Origin: Candidatus Sulfotelmatobacter sp.
GTDB taxonomy: Bacteria; Acidobacteriota; Terriglobia; Terriglobales; Acidobacteriaceae
Direction of reading: 5' to 3'
DNA: 6,138 nt
NCBI GenBank assembly: GCA_030044775.1
Contig: JASICF010000096.1
Coordinates: 1 to 6,138, forward strand
Part shown: piece after piece, positions 1 to 5,489 of the stretch
Layout: every line of letters begins with the position of its first letter
Position numbering within the stretch: position 1 is the first letter of the stretch
Program-made: the position numbers and the translations under genes
The notes under the pieces: generated by a model
Told to the model about the DNA's origin: nothing
The model's database searches: none
Seen by the model: only the letters and a program-made list of their open reading frames with translations

Positions 1-1288
1 ATTCCTGCCACACCATGATTCCCAGTTCATCGCAGATGTCAAAGAAATCATCCGACTCGTAATATCCGCCGCCCCACTCGCGAACCATGTTCATGTGGGC
101 ATCGACCGCGGATTGAAGAATGCCACGATGAACCGCGGGCGTGACGTGGTTGGGGAAGCTGTCAAAGGGAATGACATCGGCGCCCTTGGCATAAACCAGA
201 ATCCCGTTCACTACAAACTCGAAACTCTTTCCCCATTGGTCGGCAACGCGACGAAGTTCAATTGAGCGCAGTCCCGTTTTGGCTTCGCTTTGCGCAACAA
301 CACGCTTGCCGATTTTTATCGATGCTGAAAATCGGTAACGATTTTGCGGCCCATAGCCCACCGGATACCAGAGTTTCGGGGACACAATCCGAAGCGGAAC
401 GGAAATATGGTTCATCCCGGCATTCAGTTGAAGCGTCTGAGAACCATCCGTTGTCTCCGGACCTGCCAGTTCGTCATGGGTCAGAGTCAGCGTTGCCGTC
501 GTTGGCTGGCTCGCTTCGATGTCAACCTCGGCTGCGACGTTGGCGAGTGCCGGTGTGATGCTCTCTTGATGAATGTGGAAGTCATCGATGCGCAGTTCGT
601 CCCACATTTCGAGATGAATCGGCTGCCAGATTCCTTCCGTCAGAAAGCGCGGTCCCCAATCCCATCCATACTGATACGGAGCTTTGCGCGTATAGGGAGC
701 CGTAGCAATGTTCTCCTCGTTGCCGTAGTTGTGAGTCGAAATCGACGGCAAAACATACGGCAGCGACTTGACGTAAGGCAGCATGTGCTCAACGGCGGAG
801 TGGAACTCGATCCGTAGCGTGTTTGCGCCCGGCTTGAGCAACGTTTTTGCCGGTACACGCCAGGTGCGGAACATGTTGTCGGCGTGCAGAATCGGTTGAT
901 CGTTCAAATACACGTCAGCGAAGGTATCCAGACCGGCAAAGACCAAATCCAGATGTCCGTGCGCGAGCGCCGCCGCATCCACTTGAAACGTGGTTTGATA
1001 TTCCCAATCCGCTAGGCCGATCCACTGCAGATGGAATTCGTTGTCTTTATCGAAGGGATCTGGAATCAGCTTGTTATCCAGCAAATCGCTGTGTACGACG
1101 CCTGGAACTTTTGCAGGATGCCATTCTTTGACGCCCGCTTGATCCACGTTGGCCACCGCGCGAAACTGCCAGCCCGAATCGAGATCGATCGACGTTGACT
1201 CGGCCGCGTTTAGCGCAGGTGTAAATGAGATGAAGGCCAGGAAGAATGCGAGACGAAGAGTTCGGACCGCAGGACGAATCAATGCCAT
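1..1288 (-). CDS. Exported GH2 beta-mannosidase (N-terminal 429 residues, C-terminus outside window)
   Basis: Likely beta-mannosidase (EC 3.2.1.25), which removes terminal beta-mannose from the non-reducing ends of manno-oligosaccharides or glycans. I translated the minus strand from ATG at 1288; the frame stays open to base 2, giving 429 residues. Residues 1 to about 28 form a signal peptide (basic start, hydrophobic AFFLAFISF, cleavage near ALNA), suggesting a periplasmic or secreted enzyme. Residues about 35-225 resemble the GH2 sugar-binding domain, including the beta-mannosidase-like PYQYGWDWGPRF at 204-215. About 230-340 is the Ig-like domain. The TIM barrel begins near 355 with VNGILVYAKGADVIP and MVREWGGGYYESDDFFDICD, typical of the family. 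Family members are about 800-900 residues, so the catalytic acid/base and nucleophile glutamates lie beyond the left edge and cannot be checked. GGGAG at 1299-1303 on this strand is a suitable ribosome binding site, 10 bases before the ATG. It is transcribed divergently from the TPR gene. Beta-galactosidase or glucuronidase is less likely given the WDWGPR motif. Confidence 0.9.
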   Translation of the reverse strand, partial: MALIRPAVRTLRLAFFLAFISFTPALNAAESTSIDLDSGWQFRAVANVDQAGVKEWHPAKVPGVVHSDLLDNKLIPDPFDKDNEFHLQWIGLADWEYQTTFQVDAAALAHGHLDLVFAGLDTFADVYLNDQPILHADNMFRTWRVPAKTLLKPGANTLRIEFHSAVEHMLPYVKSLPYVLPSISTHNYGNEENIATAPYTRKAPYQYGWDWGPRFLTEGIWQPIHLEMWDELRIDDFHIHQESITPALANVAAEVDIEASQPTTATLTLTHDELAGPETTDGSQTLQLNAGMNHISVPLRIVSPKLWYPVGYGPQNRYRFSASIKIGKRVVAQSEAKTGLRSIELRRVADQWGKSFEFVVNGILVYAKGADVIPFDSFPNHVTPAVHRGILQSAVDAHMNMVREWGGGYYESDDFFDICDELGIMVWQE

Positions 1289-1349
1289 TGCTGAGAGGCT
1301 CCCATGTATGGTGTTACGGGTTCCGGCGAGCGCGGAATCGGGTTGAAAA

Positions 1350-1379
1350 AGAATACTACTACAGTCGATTGGTTCACAA
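1350..1379 (-). promoter_or_regulatory. Candidate sigma70-type promoter for the beta-mannosidase
   Basis: On the minus strand TTGTGA (1379-1374) and TATTCT (1355-1350) are separated by 18 bases. Each hexamer matches four of six consensus positions. Transcription would start near 1343, giving a leader of about 55 bases before the ATG at 1288. The -35 hexamer overlaps one copy of the direct repeat at 1369-1391. The match is only moderate and there is no experimental support. Confidence 0.3.
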
Positions 1380-1391
1380 AGATTTGGTTCA
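1369..1391. repeat. Two direct copies of TTGGTTCA, 15 bp apart, in the divergent intergenic region
   Basis: TTGGTTCA occurs at 1369-1376 and again at 1384-1391, each preceded by GA or GAT. The first copy overlaps the candidate -35 element of the mannosidase promoter, so the pair could be a binding site for a regulator. Two 8-mers in an intergenic stretch can also arise by chance. Confidence 0.35.
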
Positions 1392-1472
1392 GAGATGGAT
1401 GGCCGCGATTTCAAGTGAATCCGATTGAACGAATTTTTTGCCGCTGGCGTGCGGAAACTGTGTCAAAATGTG

Positions 1473-1485
1473 CCTAGAAACTAGG
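1473..1485. promoter_or_regulatory. Perfect short palindrome (CCTAG-AAA-CTAGG) just upstream of the TPR gene
   Basis: The half-sites are 1473-1477 and 1481-1485 with a 3-base centre, ending 6 bases before the G-run that serves as ribosome binding site at 1492-1497. It could be an operator, or a small hairpin in the leader. At five base pairs it is short, and no clear -35/-10 pair was found beside it, so its role is unproven. Confidence 0.3.
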
Positions 1486-1502
1486 GTGTCTGGGGGGTGC
1501 AT

Positions 1503-2306
1503 ATGTCCTGCCGGAAAGCCTGCCTCGCTGTTCTTCTGATTTCTTCCACGGCCGCCTTCGCGCAAGTTTCTCATTCAGATCAAGTACAAGTTGCGCCGCC
1601 GCTGGTTCGAGCCATCGAGCCGCCATCGCCCGACGCGACGGTAGCTAAACTGGAGTTGCAGGCCGACCAACTGCGCGCCGAGAAGCTCTATCTCGATGCC
1701 CTCGATTACTACAATGCGGCTCTCGCCAAGAAACCGGACGATGCAACCCTGCTCAACAAAATCGGTATTACCGAACTGATGATGCAGCGTTACCGGGAAG
1801 CGAAGAAGTCGTTTGAGCGCGCCATCCGTGACGATAGCCGGTACGCTGACGCCTACAATAATCTGGGTGTAGTTTTTTATGAGAATAAGAGGTACCGCGC
1901 GGCGGTAAAGGAGTATCAGAAGGCGATTTTGCAGGATGATACTTCGGCTTCTTTCTTCAGCAATCTAGGTGCTGCCTATTTCTCGCGGAAGGATTTCGTT
2001 GCCGGAGTCAACGCTTACGAGCGCGCCTTGCAGCTCGATCCCGATGTGTTCGAGCGGACTTCCCGCGCAGGTGTGCAGGCGCAGCTTCCCAGTCCCGAAG
2101 ATCGCGCGCGTTACGATTACACCGTCGCCAAACTCTACGCGAAAATGGGGCGCGCGGATCAATCGCTGGAATACCTCCGCAGGGCGATGGAGGCCGGCTA
2201 CAAGAACCTGAAGGACGTTTACAAGGACTCCGACTTCGCCCAACTCCGCAAAGATCCGCGCTTTACTGTGCTGATGGCCTCTAAGACCGCAGTGGTCGCG
2301 GATTAA
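1503..2306 (+). CDS. Exported TPR-repeat protein
   Basis: A 267-residue protein of unknown specific role. TPR proteins generally act as protein-interaction scaffolds. Residues 1-20 look like a type I signal peptide (hydrophobic LAVLLISSTAAFA, then Q), so it should act in the periplasm or outside the cell. A Pro-rich linker (about 31-43) is followed by TPR-like helix pairs at about 46-79, 81-114, 115-148 and 149-182. The most canonical is ADAYNNLGVVFYENKRYRAA at 115-134. A degenerate linker (183-200) leads to a fifth unit at about 201-234, then a tail, DFAQLRKDPRFTVLM, of a kind often seen at the end of such arrays. I chose ATG at 1503 because the G-run at 1492-1497 lies 5 bases upstream. The in-frame GTG at 1497 starts inside that run and would add only two residues. 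The gene is divergent from the mannosidase and convergent with the propeller gene, so it is probably transcribed alone. Confidence 0.85.
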   Translation: MSCRKACLAVLLISSTAAFAQVSHSDQVQVAPPLVRAIEPPSPDATVAKLELQADQLRAEKLYLDALDYYNAALAKKPDDATLLNKIGITELMMQRYREAKKSFERAIRDDSRYADAYNNLGVVFYENKRYRAAVKEYQKAILQDDTSASFFSNLGAAYFSRKDFVAGVNAYERALQLDPDVFERTSRAGVQAQLPSPEDRARYDYTVAKLYAKMGRADQSLEYLRRAMEAGYKNLKDVYKDSDFAQLRKDPRFTVLMASKTAVVAD

Positions 2307-2449
2307 GGCAGATTAAGCTCGAGGCCGGGCGTTTCCCCCGAGATAGAACTCATCTGCTTAGGAACTCTCGTGTGCCGGAAATGTACTCCCCATGCGAGAT
2401 TACTCATCATGCACACCATGGAGAACAATTACAAACTTTTACAAAATTA

Positions 2450-2583
2450 GACGGAACTATGCCCGCTTCTGGGGTTTAATCAGTTCAAATACTCCTGAAA
2501 ACAACAGGGTGAGTAAGGAGAAACGGTAGCCCATCGGATGCTGACCCGAGCACGCCCCAAGCAAGTGTCCGGTGGGTTTTTTT
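2450..2583 (+). ncRNA. Candidate structured RNA (long 3' UTR or small RNA) ending in a terminator
   Basis: Downstream of an AT-rich patch, three consecutive potential stems occur: CCC(2462-2464)/GGG near 2471-2474, the bulged hairpin at 2491-2514, and the terminator stem at 2528-2578. The terminator lies about 225 bases past the TPR stop codon, unusually far for simple termination of that gene. I recognise no known RNA family: it lacks the SRP RNA core, the tmRNA features and the riboswitch consensus motifs I know. No strong promoter is visible (TTTACA near 2433 has no good -10 partner). It may simply be the 3' UTR of the TPR mRNA. The left boundary is approximate. Confidence 0.2.
2528..2583 (+). 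terminator. Probable intrinsic terminator with a large loop
   Basis: AGCCCATCGG (2528-2537) pairs with CCGGTGGGTT (2569-2578), ten pairs including two G-U wobbles, and the run of seven T is 2577-2583. The 31-base loop is large, but GCAC (2550-2553) and GTGT (2565-2568) can pair within it, stacking directly on the outer stem. It would end transcription of the TPR gene or of a small RNA encoded in this gap. Confidence 0.6.
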
Positions 2584-2648
2584 ATTGCCGTTAGAGACCG
2601 CCCGGCGTGACCTGATCTCTGGCTTTCGGGGCCTACCTCGTCGGAATA

Positions 2649-3833
2649 CTATGGTTTTTTGGCGGCGACTGGTTTAGTTATCCGAAACGCTTTGACCACG
2701 ATCGCGTTCGGCTGCACACCTACCGGAATTAGTGTCAGTAGCGAATACTCCGTTGGCTCGAGTTTGCGCGGCGTGCGCCGCTGGATCACGGTGACATCGC
2801 CCGATTGGGTATCAAGCACCAGAAGATAGTTCTCGCTCTGCGACAAAGCCAAGCCGTCGGGGCGGCTTCCTACCGGCAAAGTCGCAATTCTGCGCCCCAG
2901 GTCGATGTCGTACACTGCGACGCTGTCTGATCCGAAATTGCTGACGTAGAGTCGCGAGTTGTCGCTCGTAACCAGGCCGCGCGCTGGATGCTGCCCAACC
3001 AGCGCGCTGCTTCCCACTTCGTTCGTTCCCGTTTCGATGATGGAAATGCTGTCCGAGTCAAAATCGCAAACCATCAATTCGCCGCCATCGGGTTTCGGGG
3101 CAAGATCGACCGGGGTTTTCCCGACATCGAGAAATGCAAGCACGCGGTCGCTGGTTTCCTCCCCGTGTTTCAGGCCGATGGATGCGACTTGCGAAGACCC
3201 CGTGCAGGCGACAAACGCTTTGCTCGAATCGGGCAGGATGGCAATGTCCTCCGGTTGAGAGCATACGGGCAAAGTCGACCGCACTCCGAGCGATTTAGCA
3301 TCGACGATCGAAACCGTATTGTCGCCACGATTCGAAACCACTACGGTTTCGCCATCAGGCGAAACTCGCGCCATTCCAGGATCGGCGCCAACCCGGATAT
3401 TGCCTGCCACTAACCGTTTTCCTAAATCGAGAACAGAGATATTGGCCGATCCCGAGTTTGCGACGTAGCCGCGTTTGCCATCTTGCGAAACATCGATGAA
3501 GTAGGGCCGGGAGTGCACGCCAACCGTAGCCACAACTGCATTTTTCTCTGTGTCGATGATGCTTACGTTGTCCGATCCCGAATTCACTACATAAACTTCA
3601 TTTTTTCGTGTATTGATGGCGATCCCAGTCGGCGATAGTCCTACAGCGATCGTCTTCGCCGGCTCAAACGTCCGCAGATCGATCACGCTCACCGTATTGC
3701 TCTTGCCGTTGGTCACATAGGCGTATTCGCGATAGGAGGGACCGTACTCCGGGAAAGCTTGCTGGCTGAAATACCACCAGCCCAGTGCACCCAGGATTGG
3801 GATGAGAACTATGACGAAAAGGAGTTTTCGCAA
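2649..3833 (-). CDS. Membrane-anchored YVTN-family beta-propeller protein
   Basis: A 394-residue protein. Residues 1-20 (MRK, then LLFVIVLIPILGALGWW) form an uncleaved-looking signal anchor, placing the rest in the periplasm. The remainder is eight YVTN-type repeats of about 42 residues, with cores at about 38, 80, 122, 164, 206, 253, 295 and 337 (examples YVTNGKSNTVSVID and YVSNFGSDSVAVYD). The final strand near 374-382 (PNAIVVKAF) could complete the first blade, giving an eight-bladed, velcro-closed propeller. Such proteins often bind partners or ligands; the specific function here is unknown. The start is TTG at 3833: an in-frame stop lies just upstream and the next Met is at residue 154, so an ATG start would lose the anchor and several blades. 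Only a weak GAGG lies 13 bases before it. It follows the unknown secreted gene by 82 bases on the same strand, with no visible terminator or good promoter between, suggesting co-transcription. Confidence 0.85.
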   Translation of the reverse strand: MRKLLFVIVLIPILGALGWWYFSQQAFPEYGPSYREYAYVTNGKSNTVSVIDLRTFEPAKTIAVGLSPTGIAINTRKNEVYVVNSGSDNVSIIDTEKNAVVATVGVHSRPYFIDVSQDGKRGYVANSGSANISVLDLGKRLVAGNIRVGADPGMARVSPDGETVVVSNRGDNTVSIVDAKSLGVRSTLPVCSQPEDIAILPDSSKAFVACTGSSQVASIGLKHGEETSDRVLAFLDVGKTPVDLAPKPDGGELMVCDFDSDSISIIETGTNEVGSSALVGQHPARGLVTSDNSRLYVSNFGSDSVAVYDIDLGRRIATLPVGSRPDGLALSQSENYLLVLDTQSGDVTVIQRRTPRKLEPTEYSLLTLIPVGVQPNAIVVKAFRITKPVAAKKP

Positions 3834-3915
3834 GATTGCCGATCGGCCTCGAGAAAATTAGCTTATCAGACAGGTTCTTCAGGCCTCGGGAGGAAGATTC
3901 GAGACGAGAACGAAC

Positions 3916-5286
3916 CTAGCGCGGATTCTGTGCGGGCTCGGGTTGGGCCGCCCCTCCCGGCTTGACTCCCGTAAGTTCCGCTTCGATGGTCGCCGCAACC
4001 TTGTCGTTGGGAAGCTGCATGCTCCCATCCAGCACGACGCTCAATTCGCCGGCTCCGATTCCCTGAAACTTCGCCTGCTGCAGCTTGGCATAGCCCAGCG
4101 CCGCAGCCGGGAGAAAGGCTTTATAGTCGGAGCCCTGGCGCGCTGCGGAGAGCACCGACGCCGCGACTTGGTCGCGCACCGTTTCGCCCAGCGTGCCGGA
4201 GCGCAGCAGGTCGCCAATCAATCCTTCTGCGTCAACCCGCGAGATCGATGGCGAGACGCGCAGCGTGCCATCTTCCGCGACCGCCGGAGTCAGAGTTATT
4301 TCCATACTGCCGTTGCCCTCGGCCATTTCGTTGGCGTTGCCGCGCCCGCCAAAGCACGCCCACCGTTCGTAATGCAGTTGCGCCAGCACCACGCTGGTCG
4401 GAGTGGAAGGGGTGAGAGCCGCATTCTGAAGCGTGATTTGCTCGCCGCACGGATCGGAGTGATTTATTTGCGTCCGCAGAACCGCAGTGATGTTTTGCTG
4501 CAGATCGGCTAAATTGGCGGTGAGCTCGATCCGGAAAGTGTTCTGAGTGCCGGGCAGGGCAACTTTGGAAACAGTTCCTGATGTAACGATCGTTATCGGT
4601 TGATTGTCAAAGTTCACCACGGTTTTCGCCGGCGGGATGATGATGGCGCCTTCAGCGTCGTTGCTGGTGGGAACGCTCATTTCGTCTCCCAGGCCCAACT
4701 GCTGATCTCGGAAGCTTGCCAGACTGGTTTTCAGATTCTCCGCCGAAATCGCGAGGCCCGGGTTCTCAACTTTTTTCTCGGTTACCTCCGCATTGAGCGC
4801 CTTGATTTCTTGGGCCAACTCCGAATCCGTCCGGTTCAACTTCTTGATGGTTTCTTTCAGCCCCGATTTCTGCCGATCCGAAAGCTGTTCCAGAAAAGCA
4901 GTATCTTGTGCTCGCGCCTGCTCGATCGCTGCCGAAAGCGTCTTCGCTTTCTCGGCAAGATCGGTCCTGTTCTCGTTTGCTGCTCGCTCCTGGAAGGCTT
5001 GCACCTCCGAACTGGCGACCTCGGTGCTCTTCACCATCAATTTCAACTGGCTGATTTGCGGCCGCGTTGCCTGCAAGGCGAGCGCATCGTGAAAGCCTTT
5101 TAAGTCATCTTTGGTGTCAAGGCCGCTGGCGATTCCCGTACCTCCGCTGAGGCCGCCTCCACCGGCAAGGCTCCCGCCCATGCCCCCGCCGCCATGCTGC
5201 CCGGTCGCCCGGAACGGAAACATCAGCAACATAGCGCTTAGGAGAAGCGCCATCGTGGTCGGCCCGTGCCTGTTTTCGCGGAACAT
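3916..5286 (-). CDS. Secreted Gly-rich coiled-coil protein of unknown function with a conserved-looking Cys pair
   Basis: I do not recognise a named family. The 456-residue product has a signal peptide (1 to about 29, hydrophobic MALLLSAMLLMFPF, cleavage near ATG/Q) and a Gly-rich linker (about 31-51). An Ala/Glu/Lys/Gln-rich helical region (about 57-195) probably forms a coiled coil, with an LSDRQKSGL segment reminiscent of Spy/CpxP-type periplasmic proteins. The C-terminal domain (about 225-438) is beta-rich with two cysteines, SDPCGEQ (Cys280) and HYERWACFG (Cys311), the only cysteines and a likely disulfide. It ends in a low-complexity Pro/Gln/Ala tail. ATG at 5286 is preferred: GGAG at 5298-5295 is 8 bases upstream, whereas the in-frame GTG at 5295 lacks a ribosome binding site and would add three residues. 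A promoter candidate lies 46-74 bases upstream. The propeller gene follows 82 bases downstream, so both may serve the same envelope function. A lipid-binding TULIP-like fold for the C-terminal domain is only a guess. Confidence 0.8.
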   Translation of the reverse strand: MFRENRHGPTTMALLLSAMLLMFPFRATGQHGGGGMGGSLAGGGGLSGGTGIASGLDTKDDLKGFHDALALQATRPQISQLKLMVKSTEVASSEVQAFQERAANENRTDLAEKAKTLSAAIEQARAQDTAFLEQLSDRQKSGLKETIKKLNRTDSELAQEIKALNAEVTEKKVENPGLAISAENLKTSLASFRDQQLGLGDEMSVPTSNDAEGAIIIPPAKTVVNFDNQPITIVTSGTVSKVALPGTQNTFRIELTANLADLQQNITAVLRTQINHSDPCGEQITLQNAALTPSTPTSVVLAQLHYERWACFGGRGNANEMAEGNGSMEITLTPAVAEDGTLRVSPSISRVDAEGLIGDLLRSGTLGETVRDQVAASVLSAARQGSDYKAFLPAAALGYAKLQQAKFQGIGAGELSVVLDGSMQLPNDKVAATIEAELTGVKPGGAAQPEPAQNPR

Positions 5287-5300
5287 CGGAGTCACTCCGA
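5286..5300 (-). promoter_or_regulatory. Ribosome binding site inside a perfect inverted repeat at the start codon
   Basis: On the minus strand TCGGAG (5300-5295) and CTCCGA (5291-5286) are perfect inverted repeats around TGA. The Shine-Dalgarno GGAG (5298-5295) and the A of the ATG at 5286 both lie in the six-pair stem. This placement decides the start at 5286 and could dampen translation when folded. A 3-base loop is tight but possible. Confidence 0.5.
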
Positions 5301-5331
5301 GGGGAGTTTGTACGCGGGAGAGCTAACAGCC

Positions 5332-5360
5332 ACTATAGCTTGGCCCAAGTACGGAAACAA
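5332..5360 (-). promoter_or_regulatory. Sigma70-type promoter candidate for the unknown secreted gene
   Basis: On the minus strand TTGTTT (5360-5355) and TATAGT (5337-5332) are separated by exactly 17 bases; the -10 matches five of six consensus positions. Transcription would start near 5325, leaving a leader of about 38 bases that contains the hairpin over the ribosome binding site. It is well placed between the DAHP synthase stop and the gene at 5286. Confidence 0.5.
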
Positions 5361-5383
5361 TTCACATTTACAGTTCTTTGCAC

Positions 5384-5413
5384 GAACGCTCCACTACAGA
5401 GCGCCCCACTACA
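5384..5413. repeat. Tandem 15-bp direct repeat upstream of the promoter
   Basis: GAACGCTCCACTACA (5384-5398) is followed directly by GAGCGCCCCACTACA (5399-5413), with two mismatches. The shared core CCACTA(C/T)A recurs at 5330-5337, overlapping the -10 element of the candidate promoter. The pair lies 24 bases upstream of the -35 hexamer. A regulator binding site is possible; a chance local duplication is the alternative. Confidence 0.55.
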
Positions 5414-5489
5414 AAAGACCGTTTTCTCAACCGGAAGAGCCATGAAAAAGCATTCTGGATCTATCGAAAAAAAACTCGCCATCGCTGCC

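Larger units (their letters stand above)
2307..2648. other. Gap between convergent genes, no convincing gene, several RNA hairpins
   Basis: This 342-base stretch separates the ends of the TPR gene (plus) and the propeller gene (minus). I find no supported coding region. Possible stems on the plus strand are 2366-2374 with 2391-2399 (9 pairs, two of them G-U), 2491-2497 with 2505-2514 (7 pairs with a 3-base bulge), and the terminator at 2528-2583. A further stem, 2593-2599 with 2614-2620 (7 pairs, one G-U), lies 28 bases past the stop of the minus-strand propeller gene. It has no following U-run on that strand, so it is not a classical terminator. A small stem GGC/GCC sits at 2621-2633. An AT-rich patch with TTACAAA twice lies near 2428-2450. 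Confidence 0.5.

Noticed and set aside
344..817. Plus-strand frame of 157 residues opposite the beta-mannosidase
   Set aside because: It overlaps an unambiguous GH2 coding sequence on the other strand and has no recognisable protein features.
2381..2479. Small plus-strand frame of 32 codons in the convergent gap (starts MYSPCEITHH)
   Set aside because: No ribosome binding site at a useful distance, His-rich composition without similarity to anything I know, and it crosses several possible RNA stems.
2481..2497. CAGTTCAAATACTCCTG resembling a tRNA T-arm
   Set aside because: No acceptor stem, D-arm or anticodon arm is found at the expected spacing, and the T-stem pairing is poor.
3943..4512. 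Plus-strand frame of 189 residues opposite the unknown secreted gene
   Set aside because: The minus-strand reading has a signal peptide, coiled coil, promoter and ribosome binding site; the plus frame is Arg-rich with none of these.
5333..5443. Small minus-strand frame of 36 residues (starts MALPVEKTVF) spanning the 15-bp tandem repeat
   Set aside because: The repeat length is a multiple of three, giving CSGAL/CSGAF, but there is no Shine-Dalgarno and the frame ends inside the promoter of the next gene.
5467..5474. Eight-T run (minus strand) after the DAHP synthase stop as a terminator
   Set aside because: I could not find a GC-rich stem immediately before the T-run, so an intrinsic terminator is not supported.
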